Source: Diphasiastrum complanatum (taxonomy: Eukaryota; Streptophyta; Lycopodiopsida; Lycopodiales; Lycopodiaceae). Taken from it: DNA of 64,000 nucleotides. Where the stretch lies: NCBI GenBank assembly GCA_029204225.1, contig CM055095.1, positions 27,038,161 to 27,102,160 of the forward strand. Reading direction: 5' to 3'. The translations under genes and the position numbers were made by a program. This document shows, piece after piece, positions 1-12,742 of this stretch. Numbering within the stretch: position 1 is the stretch's first letter; every line of letters starts with the position of its first letter. The notes beneath the pieces were generated by a model. The model saw only the letters and a list, made by a program, of their open reading frames with translations, ran no database searches and had not been told where the DNA came from.

Positions 1-62
1 AGAAGAAGAAGAAAGGCCTGAAGCAATCAAAGCTAGACCAGAAACCAGTATAACATAAAGAA

Positions 63-2361
63 TTGTTGAATCCGCAGACAAAGAAGAAGCTATTTTGCAG
101 ATACTACAAGCGAAACAACCACAAAATTCAAGACTGCCAGATACAGCAAGTGAAGAATAACAACAAGGGGCAATCGAATCAAGTGGCAAATGCAACTGTA
201 GAAGCTCCACAACCTATTCAAGAAGCGAATCATGATGCCTTCATGACCAGCTATCAAGGAGCATCCGGCGACAGTTCTTGGTTCCTAGATTCCGGAGCCA
301 CTCAGCACATGACTAGCCTCATTGGCTGTTTCGAGCCCTATACACCTTACAGTACCCAAAAATTTGTTCACCTTGGCAACAATAGCACACAAGCTATTAA
401 AGGTGGAGGCACTGTAAGATTAAGCTTTGAAAATGATCAGTCTAAGCTACTCTCTAAAGTCCTGTATGTACCAAATTTATCTACGAATCTGCTCTCTGTA
501 AGCAGGATCACAGATCTAGGACATAGAGTAGAATTCGAATGTGATCAATGTAAACTAGTTGATAGGACATGCAAGATCCTAGCACTCGGAAAGAGACATG
601 GATATTTGTATAAATTAAGTCATTGCTTTTCTGCCTCTAGTCAGGCTCTCAGTACTTCTATTCATTCAAATAAAAGTTTATTTTGGCATTATAGACTTGG
701 TCATTTGAATCATGCTGCTTTACAACAAATGTCTAGACAATCTATTGTTCTTGATCTCAACTATCCTCGCAAAAAAGTCAATTTACATGTATATCAAGAC
801 TATCTAGTTGGTAAACAGACTAGAAAACCATTTATATCAATCCTCTAGTTGCTAGAGAATTGCTAGATGTTGTACATTCAAACATTTGTGGTCCGATGAA
901 AAATCCTTCGCTGAAGGATGCCAAGTATTTTATAGCGTTTATTGATGAATTTTCCAAGAGGACTTTGGTGTATTTTATAAAGAAGAAATCAGAAGCCTTC
1001 AGCTGTTTCAAAATCTTTAGGGAGCATGCAAAAAAGGAGACTGGACGGACGATCAAGACTCTAAGGTCATACAACGGTGGAGATATATCTCTATCGAGTT
1101 TAAGGAGTACTGCCAAAGCCAAGGCATTGAGCAACAATTCATCACTCCTTACAGTCCTCAGTCTAATGGCTTAGCCAAGAGGAAGAACCGTACCCTGGTT
1201 GAATCTACCAAATGTATGCTAGCACATGCATCGTTGCCTAAAAGATTCTGGGCTGAAGTTGTTTCCACTACAGCTTACGTCCAAAACAGATGTTCAACCA
1301 AGGCCCTCTCAGGCAAGACACCCCACGAGGTGTGGACAGGCTCTAGGCCTTCTTTGAAGAACCTAAGAGTCTTTGGGTGTATTGTCTACACGTAGATCCC
1401 AAAAGACACGAGGAAGATATTGGACTTCCAAGGTCTCAAGACCATCCTGATCGGATATACTTCATCTGATAATACTTACAAGTTGTATGATCCTAATACC
1501 CAGCAAATATAGTTGGGATATAGTCTTTATCGAGGATCGGTTCGTTGACCTCAAAGGCAAGGATATTGCTCTAGGTGAACCTTCATCACCTGCCATTAAC
1601 GCGACCGTCCGAGCCTCTGGCTCAGGCGTGTCTATTGTCGACCCACTTTGTGACAACAAATCAGACGAAGATGTTGCTGCTAACCAGCAACAAATCCCAG
1701 GAGTGGTTTGTTAGTCGAATCTTCCCAGAAGATCAAGCCAAGTGCGCATAAAGAGGAGCAAATGAGAGAGTATCCTTATCGATCGATACTTGGATCTCTC
1801 ATGTACGCAATGGTCTGTACAAGACCATATATTTCCTTTGCAATAAGCTCACTCAACCAATATATGGCTATTCCTGGCATTACCCATTGGAAGGCTCTCA
1901 TAAGAGTCATGAGATATATTCGAGCTACCATGGATCAGTGCATCTGCTATGGAGATGTCAGCAACGACAATCTTCATCAGCTCAATGGTTATTCTGATGC
2001 AACCTGGGGAGGAGATGTAGACAATCATAAATCTACATCTGGCTTTACATTCTTCTTCAATGGCGGCCCTATCTCATGGAACAGTTGTAAGCAAACCTCT
2101 ATCGCACTTTTCTCTATAAAAACAGAATACATTGTTGTTTCTCAATTTATTAAGGAAGCGTTTTGGTTGAGAAATTTATTGTTAGACATTAATCTGAATC
2201 AGTACAGCCCTACTATGTTGTTCTGTGATAATCAGAGTGCTATTGCCTTATCAGCCAACCCTAGATCTCACTCTAGGAGTAAGCGCATTGAAATAAGACA
2301 TCACTACATCAGGGGCAAGGTTCTCAACAAGGAGACAAGCTTAACGTACTGCAGAACGTAG
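63..2361 (+). pseudogene. Copia-1 gag-pol pseudogene with RT core deleted
   Basis: Three open blocks remain: 63-848 (zinc knuckle, protease, GAG-pre-integrase), 860-1174 plus out-of-frame sequence to about 1500 (integrase), and 1708-2361 (end of RT and RNase H). The zinc knuckle reads CRYYKRNNHKIQDC, so the second Cys is Tyr. The protease motif DSGA is kept. Integrase catalytic positions are lost: HSD has become HSN, and the second Asp sits in LRSYNGGD as Tyr. Around 1700-1715 the frame passes directly from the post-integrase linker to the YPYRSILGSLMY block that normally lies well after the RT YVDD motif, so the RT core is missing. RNase H motifs (GYSDATWGG, FCDNQSA) are still readable. It cannot be functional. 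Confidence 0.85.
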
Positions 2362-2464
2362 GACATGGTTGCAGACATATTCACAAAAGCACTCAGTGTT
2401 AATGCACACAACAAATTTTGTGCATTGCTTAGTTTGAAGATCAAGGCATTCACAGATCCAAATT

Positions 2465-2474
2465 AAGGGGGGGG
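2465..2474 (+). other. Copia-1 polypurine tract
   Basis: AAGGGGGGGG lies immediately before the TGTTGG that opens the 3' LTR. It is the plus-strand primer site of the retroelement. Confidence 0.8.
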
Positions 2475-3088
2475 TGTTGGATTTGTTTCTTCTACTCTCC
2501 TCAATCCCATTTTAATTAGCCTCCATTCATGCTACATTTTTACTCACGTTGTCGTGCAGTCTGCATATTTACATGTAAATTTCTCACAGGCGAAGAAAAG
2601 GCGAAAGAATCGCGACACTGTGTTTTTACATGTGTTTTGGTGACAAGCGAAAAAGGCGACACCATCTTACAAAATGCCAAAGGTGCCCCAGAAAACAAAG
2701 GCACCCTGTAAATCAAATCCTAAGGAAATTCATCAAAGTGACGTATTTTTCACATCTTCACCAACGTTCACTTCAGCAAAGGTTGACGTTTCACTCTTTT
2801 CACGCTCTCCCATGCAACTGTGCTAATAGACTTGACAACAACTACAGCCACCCATGATCTCCTACAGACAGCACACACACTCTGTACTTTCTTCATCTGC
2901 ACACCTATAACAATATGTATATATATTGAATACCATTTGTGTATTCAGATTGACTGATTGATCGTTGATTAAGAGATTGAAGATCAAGTGTGTGTAAATT
3001 TAGCATTAGAAGCTTATCAGAAATAGATGAAGTAGATGTCTTGTGCATTGATTCTTTATTGTCAGTAATAAGATTTCATTCCTTTACA
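2475..3088 (+). repeat. Copia-1 3' LTR
   Basis: It starts TGTTGGATTTG directly after the polypurine tract and ends TTTACA, giving the TG...CA termini of an LTR of 614 bp. The start resembles that of the Copia-A LTR at 27062 (TGTTGGATTATT), and both contain stretches around GGCGACAC / GACACTGTCGCC. The left partner LTR is outside the window, so the right edge rests on the CA end and on the adjoining RT fragment. Confidence 0.7.
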
Positions 3089-3507
3089 GACTGAGAGAGT
3101 TGACTGCAAAAGCTATGTCTGCCCTGGTACAGATCATGGTGCACATAAGAGATCCTATAATAGAATGGTAAGGATACTCATGCATCTGTTGCTTCTCATG
3201 AATTGTTTGGGGACACTCGTCCTTTGACAATTTGAGACCTGGTTCCATCGGTGAGAGAGCTAATTTGTGATTAGTCAGATTATATTTGACTAACATGTTG
3301 TAGATGTACCTTTGTTGTGTAATGTAGACCAACTTTTGTTTTTTGTCTCTGTGGATTTGTATACCAAGGCAGAAATGAGCTTCGCCCAGATCGGTCATGT
3401 CGAATTCGGAAGATAGCATTGTCTTGGCCTCTTTTATTAGATGTAATGAGCCAAATTGAGCATGTAGTCTGTGTAGAACAAAATTTGGTACTCTCAACTA
3501 AAGACAT
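3089..3507 (-). pseudogene. Copia RT/RNase H-junction fragment
   Basis: Reverse-strand remnant of a copia polyprotein covering the region after the RT active site: MTDLGEAHFCLGIQI, then TQQRYIYNMLVKYNL, then EYPYHSIIGSLM and TRADIAFAVNSLS. It stops abruptly at the Copia-1 LTR edge, consistent with interruption by that insertion. No LTR or other domain belonging to it was recognised in the window. Confidence 0.8.
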
Positions 3508-5039
3508 CTTCTATACTTACTACAAGTGGAAACAACAATCTTTTTTATATTTACATGCATCTAATGTTGAAGGAATATGTGCTCAAGCCTTATAAAGTTT
3601 GTGTCATAGTTAGAGGTAAAACATAACGGCACAACCTTGACTTTAAGTTTCAATGTGTATTAGCCACTATGTACTTTTGTTCTTAGGGTGGTTTCACACT
3701 AGTGGCAATTCCCCTTTGCTTGTTGCCTCTCACTATTAGGCCTTGGTGCAAGTGAGATGATGCGCAACAAACCCCCCTCCATCTTTCAAAGCAGGCAAGG
3801 TCCCCAAGTCCAAAAAACCCACCAGCCCTTACATAAGCAAAGGGTTCAAGTATGAAATGGAGGAGGCCCTTATTTTTCAATGGACCAATGGAACATTGAA
3901 AAGGACTTTATTTAGAAATAAGGAATCTATAGGGTGACCAAGTGTGAAAACACCCTTAGCATCAATGTGACATTAAACTTAAATAAATTAACGAGAGCCC
4001 CTTAAAGCATGAAAGGTTGATGGATTAGTCTCTAAAAGAATTGGCCTCATAATAATGCAACATTCTGTGTACGTAGAAGGGATTGTTAACATGGTGTTTT
4101 ATGTGCTAGCCAATCAAAGACAAAATATGACCTCGTAGATCCAAGTACTAGGCCTTGCATTTATAACGTGTCAAATCTTATTGACCACTTGACCAATCTT
4201 CTTTACTTCATCAACGTCAATCTTCACATATGGTAGTTTATGTGTTTCTCTAGATATTTACAATACAATCAAGGTCTAGTGAGGCGACCTTCAATTTTAT
4301 GAATTCCCATATTATAGTTTTATTGCTCGATATCATAGAAGACATGGAGATGTAGATGTGACACTCTGTAACTATCAAATTGGATTAGGCAACTCGGTGA
4401 TTAAGGCAAAGGTTAGGCATGCATGACTAATCCTTGAAAGTTCTTGGGATCGAAGGCAGTAAAAAAATGCTGGAAATTTATCACTGTTACTTTGATTAAT
4501 GCCAGTAGTTCTTGGCAAAACTGATTTTTTTATAGCTTGAAATTAAATATTACTACAACATGAATATCTATTATGGTGTAAGTAACTTGTACTCTTGTGC
4601 TCATCATGGATCTCATAATTATACAAGCAATGCTGATAATAATTCTCCTCCGTCAGTTCGGCCATACCTTCCCCACACCTTCGCCCTTCTACTTGCAACC
4701 AAAACAATATTGGCGATTGTACTGTGCCAATTTCTTTGTCAACTCGTACCCATATATTGTGTTCTAGGTATGGCCATTTATATGTAAAGAGAGCTGGCCT
4801 TCAGTTATTAGCCTTACTCTCAACACTCTCCATTCATCATCTTTCCCTTAGCTTAGGATTGGGTTCACTCTCTTGATGTTTTGGGGGCATGGGGCATCCC
4901 ATTTGGGCTTCTCTGGACTCATCTCGATGGTTCAAAGGGCCTTGCATTTACTTTTAACTTGTTTGACATCCAATTCCTTGAATATTAGTCTCTTCCTCCA
5001 TGAAACTCACAACAAATTACATCGTTATATGTCTAAAGA
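3508..5039. other. Intergenic, no recognised feature
   Basis: AT-rich DNA with short chance open frames only. No domain, LTR terminus or tRNA-like segment was recognised. Confidence 0.5.
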
Positions 5040-6900
5040 TTAGGAGAATTTGCAAGAAAGAAAATTTCTACAATGTCATGCGTTTGCTGCTGAACTTATA
5101 TTTGAGTGCGGTGGCGCAATCTCTACACCTTTTTGTCAGTGGTTATGGTGGTGCCTTATGTTGAGTCCAGTGGGGAATCTTCACGAGTAGCTCACGCCCT
5201 TCCTCCCTCGGCTCTTACTATTCCATCTTCGGCTACAATTCAAGCATTATATCAACTTCATCCACAAGCCATGGACTCCTCCTTGATTTGTTCAAGATTT
5301 CAAGCCTAATTCTAAAATTCATGCTTTTGGAGTCTAATTTCATAAGAGCTTTTTCACGCGGTCCTCATCTCTCCTCTAACAGCCCATCAACAATGGTTTT
5401 TGAACACTTATAAGATTGTTTGCCTCTTGATTATTCTACCAGTGGTTTTCATCTATTTTTCAAGGTTTGCTCTTCCATAGCTTGTGGACACATTCCTTAT
5501 TTTAATGCTTCCATTCTTGCAACATCACGTTTGATTGCTCTAGATAAGCCTATTGGTGGTATACATCCAATTGTTGTGGGCGGGTTTTTTATACAGCTTG
5601 GCTGCTCATGCCATATGTTTCCAGCTTCGAAACAATTTTCATCCTCATTTTAATTCAGTTCCATTGTGTTAAACAGGTGGTTATGAGAAAGTGGTCCACC
5701 CCACCGCGCACCTGCTAAAATCCAGAATCCAGTGAAAAGGCTCCTCCTTTCTTAATCTTGCTAGCCTCCTCTACCTACAAAGTTGACCTCCCAACTCACC
5801 CCTCAATCGCACATCTGACTCAATCTCTAGAAATTTCATTTTTGAAGATGTCAAAAGCTCAAGGACTTCTTGCTCAATTATTCCCTCCATTCGAACTTTT
5901 TCATTTCCAAGCATATCCGTTGTATTTTGGTCATGCATCTATATCAGGGAACTAGACAAAATGACCCTCTTGGTGAGCCTCTTTTTGCTTTGGCTCACTT
6001 TCAGGCATTGTGGGCAACAATGACAATTTTTTTCACATGGTTGTTTCTTTCCATTTGTTGATGACAAGCATATTGTGGAACCAATAGTGTCGCCACTCTT
6101 ACATTTTTCAAAGCAGTCTTGTTCTCTTGGACTGACTGAATGAGCACAAACATGTGGCTTGGAATCCTCTTGGTTTGCCAAAGTTTTTCACTAAGTGCAG
6201 AATTTCTCGCTCCTAAGGATGCAATAGTCTTAATTACTGCTCAAGTGGGAATAAACCCAGGTTGTTTTGGGCATATTTTTAGAGTGTTCTGCTTAAGTGG
6301 GAATGAACCCAGGTTGTTTTCGGCATATTTTTTGAGTGTTCTGCTCAAAGACCCAATATTTCTTGTAATATGTTCCAACCCTACAATCATGTCAATATTA
6401 TGAGAATTTGATGATACTTTGTATTTGGTCATTTAATTGGCCCAAGCACTTTCGACACGAAAGAAAAAGTTTGCAAAAGAATAAATTTCACTTCCAATCT
6501 CTTTAGGGGAGTTGGTTAAATGTTTGCTTCTTCAACTGCTCCTGCTGCATTTTTGGGGAGTTGGGATATTGTTGCTCATGCACTAGTATCCTCTTTGCTG
6601 CATAGCAACCATCCTCTTTCTCTGGACTGTGGCACAAAGGACAACTTTTTCTTTTCTACTAGAGTAGAGCTTACAGTTAGACTTCAAAGTTGCAATACAA
6701 CACCATTGTCTCTCATTTTATCTTCTATGTCCATAGATTTCAGTAACTGTACGTACACTGCTCGGAATCAATTTCAATCATACAATGTGATGTTGTTGCA
6801 AATTCAGCTGCTTCGCAACTACCTGCTTTACCTAATATCAGTCATGTGTTAGATGCTGATTTGATCCAGGCAGTAAGATTTGAATGACTTACCCCCAATG
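5040..6900 (+). pseudogene. LINE-like reverse-transcriptase relic
   Basis: A decayed coding region, readable only by moving between frames, that keeps the landmarks of a plant RT family of non-LTR type. An ALPPSAL...ALYQLHPQA block lies near 5200-5270. LIALDKPIGGIHPIVVGG near 5530-5590 is the palm-entry motif, usually LxALxKPxGGxRPIAVGE. GTRQNDPLGEPLFALAHFQAL near 5948-6010 is the QGDPLGGPLFALAH block, and FVDDKHIVEPIV near 6053-6090 is the catalytic [YFA]xDD block. The later AAFLGSWDIVAHALVSS and STRVELTVRLQSC stretches (6540-6700) fit the C-terminal part of the same family. Many stops and frameshifts make it inactive. Family assignment is from remembered motifs, and no terminal repeats or poly-A tail were identified. 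Confidence 0.6.
6238..6341. repeat. Two-copy 52-bp tandem duplication
   Basis: Unit 1 (6238-6289) and unit 2 (6290-6341) both read TGCT(C/T)AAGTGGGAAT(A/G)AACCC and end GTGTTC, with a handful of differences. The duplication lies in the C-terminal part of the RT relic. Confidence 0.8.
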
Positions 6901-7170
6901 TCCCTTTCTGATGATAGTTTTTTCTCTTCACCTGTTGTACTTTTAATGAGCCCCTCAAACACATCAATTTGAAATTTTTATTCGATACCAATTAGCTTGA
7001 TATGAAGGATCAACTCTAAGAAACAAATCAAATTCAACCGAAAAAGCTCTGCTTGGATTTAACACCAGAACCAGAATAACATTACACAATTGAATTGTCT
7101 GCATGCCAAAAAACATTTTTGTCAACACACATGAGAGATTTAGTTCAGGAGTTCCCATCAATTCTTCTCC

Positions 7171-10100
7171 TCAACAAAATAACTCTTTCCAAGTGTTCCT
7201 TCTTTGAGAATTAACATATGAACGGGGTTTAAGATTCTCAACTGAAGCAAAAGTCACATCCTCTGCCGAGGGCAGGTTGATCTTGGGAGATAACTTAGAG
7301 AACGATATGTCTGCGAAAGAGTTGCCAGTGAACATAGAATACTCAGAGAATGAATTTGACTTGACAACCTCACTCTTGACATCTTCTCTGAGCATCAGTT
7401 GTAAGGATTCTGAGAACAAGCTCGATGCATTTACAGTCCCATTGGTTCGATTCATTGGTCTTGTAAATCTGCATTGGTGCTGGTAATGCCGTGATATATT
7501 GGCAAAATGATTACCCCAAATGTCATACTCCAAGTTGCTGGAACCTTGTTCCGGTTCTCCATCAAATTTGGAAGAGCATTCACTTCCATCTACTGAGGCC
7601 CTACCACAACAACTACAGTTATCTTGGAAGTCACAGCCCACCCAGGATCCACTGCACAGTTTCTCACATTGCTGAACATGTTTGACAATACCAGCAGGTA
7701 CGTGCTGCTGATGACCTTTGAAGAGCTTTGATCCAGGAGCTCTTGCAGATGGGTTGACAAGAGAAGATGTTACTTGATATGGGTTTCCAATTGTTTTACC
7801 TAAAACAGCAGAAACTGTTTGCCCATCAGTGCCGGCACCCCGAGGAAATGTTGCAGATGATGTTAGAGATGGCCCAGCTTTATCTTTTTGAGAAACAATT
7901 TGTGGGTCTCTAGCATAAGAGAGTGGGACCCCTTGCCTGTCAGCTTCAGTAGGAGCAATTGAAGAGCTTAATACTTTCTTACAGTTAATCGATGATCGTA
8001 GATTTTCATCAGCCGTGTGAAATTCTTGTTCCCTCTCTTTCTGAACACTTTGTATGACAGTATCTGCGAGACTGGGCCACCACTTCTCAGCTTGTGCAAG
8101 ATCCTGTTTTAGACTCACTTCATGACTAAAGGCCAATCTGCTGGAGAGCTCTTTTGATCCATGGCTGTGGATGCTGGAATGACTGAAATTGCTTGCATTA
8201 TGCCGGGATTGTAGACGACTACCTGGTTGAGCACCTTTTGAAGTCTTAAAGGTACTGGAACTTCTCTCTCTTGCTGATGTAGCAATTGATTCTGAGTAGA
8301 ATAGTGGGCTTACAGATCTTGATGGGGTCACAGGTGTTGCAGGAGAAGTTGGTGAAGATGCTGATGAGGAGCTTCCACTTCGACTTTTAGACCTCTCCTC
8401 CTGTTTTGGTAAACCAAGATTCGACAATCTAACTTTTCTTTTCCCTTTGTCTTTTTCAGATCTATTATCTGCCCCTGGATCAGAGAAATGTGGTTGAGTG
8501 TTTATTGTTAGTTCTTGGGTTGCTATTTCTCTAGAACGGGGTGATTCTGAAGGTTTATAGCCCAAACTAGTTGATTTACTGTGACCATGCCTAGATTTAG
8601 GAGTCAATGAGCTCATCTCTTTAGTTTGTAATTCACTGCCTCCTTTGCTTGGTGGTTGAGCTAAAAGACTGGCTTGTTGATTTTCTGATGGACCAGCGTT
8701 TTTTAGCTTTTCTGCACCTCGTCGAGCTGTTGTTGATGCACGCTCCTTGGTAGACCTCACAAAGCTTGGAGCAGATTCAATCCCTGCTTTTACTTGAACG
8801 GTAGAGATTTTTGGAGTAGTCACAAAATTCGGTTCGCATTGCACAGAAGAAAAGGCCGATCCAGTAATTACTGCTAAGGGAGATGCAACGGCTATTAGTC
8901 CTTTCACACTCCTAGAGTTCAGCAAGCTTTCTTTTTGCTTGCTTGAACCACTGCCACGGGTGTCTTCCGCGATTTTAAACTGGAATACAGGCTGAGGACT
9001 TTTTTTTGTTGAATGATCAAAAGAAGTTGCCTTATTTGTCGATGATAACGGAATGTCTGAGGAGCTGTGGGTACAAGCTAGATTGGTATCCTGCTTCATA
9101 CTCATCTGAGCATTACTTTTTGGAGAAACGGGTTTAGAGCTGTCTCTTTGAGATCTCTCTTTGACAAGCAACCATGCAAAAATTATGAGCACCAAAATTG
9201 ATGCAAAGACAGTGAACTGAAAAATAACCGTCTCATATTTTGCATAGGGTACCATGAAAACATCTGAAGAAAGCGGGCTATCTGGCACGGACACTACCAT
9301 AAGAAATTCAAACCTTCCAATTGAAGTCAGTATATGCAGATAAACATTATTCGCTGCAGCAACTGGCTCAAGATGGTAGTAGATGAATAACTCAGTGCTC
9401 TGTCCTGGCTTGAGAGAGGATTGTTGAGGTCCATGTACATCAAACGCCTTTGCATTGTAACTGCTATATACTATTTCAATAGAATAAACCTCAAGGAGGA
9501 CGTTTCCTGTGTTATTTGCAATAAGAACATGAAATCTGTGAAATTTTTTTCCCGAGATGGCTTGTTGCCTGCTGACGACCCTCTCAGGACTCTCCTTAGA
9601 TCTCAACGCTAAAATATTTGAAGCATTGGAAGGCAAGAATAGGCTTTGGACGGGTACATCATTATGACAAAGAGTAAGATGTGCAAAACCTCCTGTACCC
9701 TGCAATGGCAGCCACTCCATTCCAGAAACATTGTTTGAAATTATGACAATTCCACTCCAAATGCACGATGAAGGGGGTCGAAACAATATTGGACCTAAAA
9801 AGGTCTCACCATGAGCTTCCAAGGTAGCATATGAAACAGATTCCTTAGGTATGGAAAATATGTTTCTGTGTAACTTTTTCTCATTTGTGGTTGATCCAGC
9901 TGAAATGTCTCCTGTGAACTCAATCGACTGATCTGATTGCTCAGAAACGCATGCATCAAATGCATCTCTATATACACACATGCAATCAACAGCTTCTGCT
10001 CGGGGATATAACAACAGTTGTGAAGATACAGGCCAGGGATTTGGGTTCCTTATTCTGATATAGCGCATTTCCTCCCTTCCAACTTGGACAGTTGAAAATT

Positions 10101-12742
10101 GAAAAAATGCTCCTGAAAGACGTGGAATGCCCATCTGGGTAATCAGTGTTGGAAGACCCCTGTCCCAGCTCAATTTGCTCAGTTCCCAAAACATGGTTAC
10201 TTTAAAATAGTCCTGGAATTTTCTTTTCTTTTCCACATCCTGCACATCATCATAAGAAACTGCTATAGATATACTGTTTATTCAGGATAACAGATAAGAA
10301 AAATGCAAATAGAAAAATAACAATGTGATCTGTCCTAGAGAAGTCAAAGGGCTTGTTCTCGTGCAAAGAACATACACGGTTGAAAATGACAAAAAAAGCA
10401 ACCCAAGGATCAAAAGACAACAATGAGCAAAGGAATCAAAGGATCGCTAATCGTGGGCTATATGCAATTAGTAGAAAGCAGTTTTGTAGCTTAGCTGAAA
10501 GAACAAGATTGGAGTGCATTACTGGGGCTTTCAAAATACCTGATAGTCATGGCGTCTTTTTGGATATCTAATAAATAACAACTGCTTTAACTAATTCAGC
10601 AAGCACTGGTTCCTACATTGCGCTTTGTGATCGTGCAATCGGAGATAATCTTACGTTTCAAAGAGTTGTACAGGTAGAGGGTATGAACTGAAGCTCTCAT
10701 ACAAGATAACAAAATTCTCAAGCAAGGTGTTCTCGCAAGGATGCGCACATCTATTTCAACTAGTTTATATTATATAATAACTTGTCATATTCAATCAAAA
10801 AATCTGCACGATCTAATTCAAGTAAAGATTCTTACATGAAGAACTAATCACTGATTCACTGTTTTTTGCCGTGAGTACATACCTTCATTGAGGAGATAGG
10901 TACGTTGGAGCAACTGTGAGAATGCATCAACTTCTCATATGTTTGACAAAATTCGAAATAACGACCTGAATGAAGACATAACTGAGGGCATTTGAAGAAC
11001 TGTCGCTGCATCTTTGCTTGATAAGAAACTGCTCCTATTGAAATGGAGGTAATCGTGCTGTGTTTTGTGAATTCCCGCTCAGCTAATGGTTGATAGACAC
11101 CATAGTCTACCTCTTTATGCATTATTCCATCAACGTCTTCAGGCTCACAGCTGTCCCTTGTTGCATTAGTTCCTGACAAGCAGGTGTTTTCATCCTCCCA
11201 ACTAGACACAGATTTGTTGGAAGCAATCAAATCCTTATGCAACTCTTCTACCTGTACAGTACCGTTTTGTGTATTTTGTGCGTGAAAAGCCTGAATACTT
11301 TCTTTTAGCATCTGAAAATCTTGCACTTGACTTTCTAATTGAAACTGGGAGATCTCAATTGCTCGCTGCTGCAACAGAATGTCCATGGGAAGGATTATAA
11401 TATCATCATCAGTCCCTGAATTATCGGTAGCCAGTCGGATACAAAATACTGCCGTCCAACTTTCGTTACTATGTAGAACTACTTCAATTGCTGTAATCTG
11501 GCTGCTCTGATGTGCTTCTATCTGCCAGGTTTCCAAAGGTCTCAACTTGATAGATGTTTTGATCTCTATTGTAGGTGCATAGCTCATGTGAGCGGTTTGA
11601 GCTTCATAGAATCTGCTATCACAGTTATTGTTGGGACTATCTGGAGCTGCTAAGCAGCTAGTCCTAGACATGTTTGCATTCTTTCCACATGTATTTCCCA
11701 TTACTCTACTACCACAACATAAGTAAAAATTCCTATAAACTGGGTCTACTGGCCATGCTTGGATTTCCCTAACCACAAGCTCCTTCTCATAAGGATTATA
11801 CAAAGTCAGATTCTGGTTAGCTGTTTTGCCCTTCTCCACGCTTACTGTCAATTGTGGCGGCAGATTGTAAGGCGAAGCAATTCCAAAACCTTGAGCATGA
11901 AGAAGAAAACTCCCTGCACTGGTTATCAAAGCTATTATAGCTTCAGCTTCCCCTAAGATTCTAGGCAAGTAAGTGATAGTGATTTCAAGTTTTTCACCTG
12001 GACTTAATATGCTCTCCTGGAAGCTATTGGAATAAAACTGTACAGAAGTGCTATAAAGTTGGAAAACCTTAAGGAAAGTAGTACTGCAAGTGTTTATGAT
12101 GGTAAGTGAGATGATCCCAGGTGAATATAGAGGTCTTTTTCCCCACTCCAGGAAGGAAGGTTCAATGACTACATTGGGTGGATGTAATGAGTGTGTCTCA
12201 GTCATATGGCTTTGCTGTAAAAAAGCTTGAAGTGTGTCAAATGCTGCATCTTGAGAAAATAAGACTTTCAAACTTTGTATATTTGCCTGAATTGCACCAC
12301 CACTTGTAGCTGCAGTTCTGATCAGCTTGCCAGGAGGAAAACGTTTACAGATGCTGACGTCTTCAAATTCCAGGTCTCCTTTGTCACCTTCACTTGTGGA
12401 AGAAGCTTTTCCTGGCTCCTTGTCTGGAAGATTTGACATTTCCCCTCTGTGAATTATGTCGCCTGAAACCGCTTGCTGCGAAATGGAGCTCTCCAATTTC
12501 TGCTGTTGACTTTGGTGCAGCATACCTGAGACCTCAGCTGAGTTCTCAGAGGTTTCTTTGGTTGTTTTGGAAAGGGCTCTAAAAGTCCTTAAGATCTTCA
12601 ATGGCTCTAATCTGGGAGGAAAAGACATGTCAAGTGCAGAGCGGCTCATGTGTTGATTTTCATGATAGTGTGGAAGATGCATGTACTGCTGCAAACCATC
12701 AGAACTCATACACAATTGTGGTGTGCAAAGCAGTAGTCCCAA
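7171..12742 (-). CDS. TMEM131-like single-pass transmembrane protein (at least two exons; 5' end uncertain)
   Basis: Likely the window's only intact cellular gene. The exon 12742-10883 encodes about 620 residues and joins in phase 0 across intron 10882-10240 to a last exon 10239-7171 of about 1022 residues ending TGA, roughly 1640 residues in all. The N-terminal half carries the TMEM131 signature: a beta-rich segment with FLEWGKRPLYSPG, FYSNSF, LSPGEKLEITITYLPR and SFLLHAQGFG, followed by SPYNLPPQL. The second exon keeps MEWLPLQGTGGF and then one membrane segment (9228-9160, VIFQFTVFASILVLIIFAWLL). A basic, Ser-rich cytosolic tail of about 660 residues follows. Animal TMEM131 proteins act in collagen/secretory cargo handling at the ER; the plant role is inferred only by family. 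A hydrophobic stretch (DFWLLLGLLL) at the beginning could be part of a signal peptide. The first in-frame ATG is at 12709, and the true start probably lies in an upstream exon. Confidence 0.85.
10240..10882 (-). other. Intron of the TMEM131-like gene
   Basis: On the minus strand the donor is AAG|GTATGTACTC at 10883/10882 and the acceptor is GATGTGCAG|GATGTGG at 10240/10239. Both flanking codons are complete, so the phase is 0. The intron is 643 bp, AT-rich, with in-frame stops just after the donor. Confidence 0.85.

Larger units (their letters stand above)
1..3088 (+). mobile_element. Copia-1: 5'-truncated (window edge) Ty1/copia retrotransposon
   Basis: The 3' part of a copia element. In order it holds a zinc knuckle, protease, GAG-pre-integrase, integrase, RNase H, polypurine tract and a 3' LTR. 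The 5' LTR and most of gag lie outside the window. Its right end is defined by TTTACA at 3083-3088, after which an older reverse-strand copia RT fragment begins at once, so Copia-1 appears to have inserted into that fragment. Protein motifs (WFLDSGATQHMT, LTR start TGTTGGATT) match Copia-A at 27-29 kb, so the two are the same or sister families. The coding part is decayed. Confidence 0.85.

Noticed and set aside
4560-4787. 75-codon plus-strand open frame
   Set aside because: No start context, domain or codon pattern distinguishing it from chance; neighbours are non-coding.
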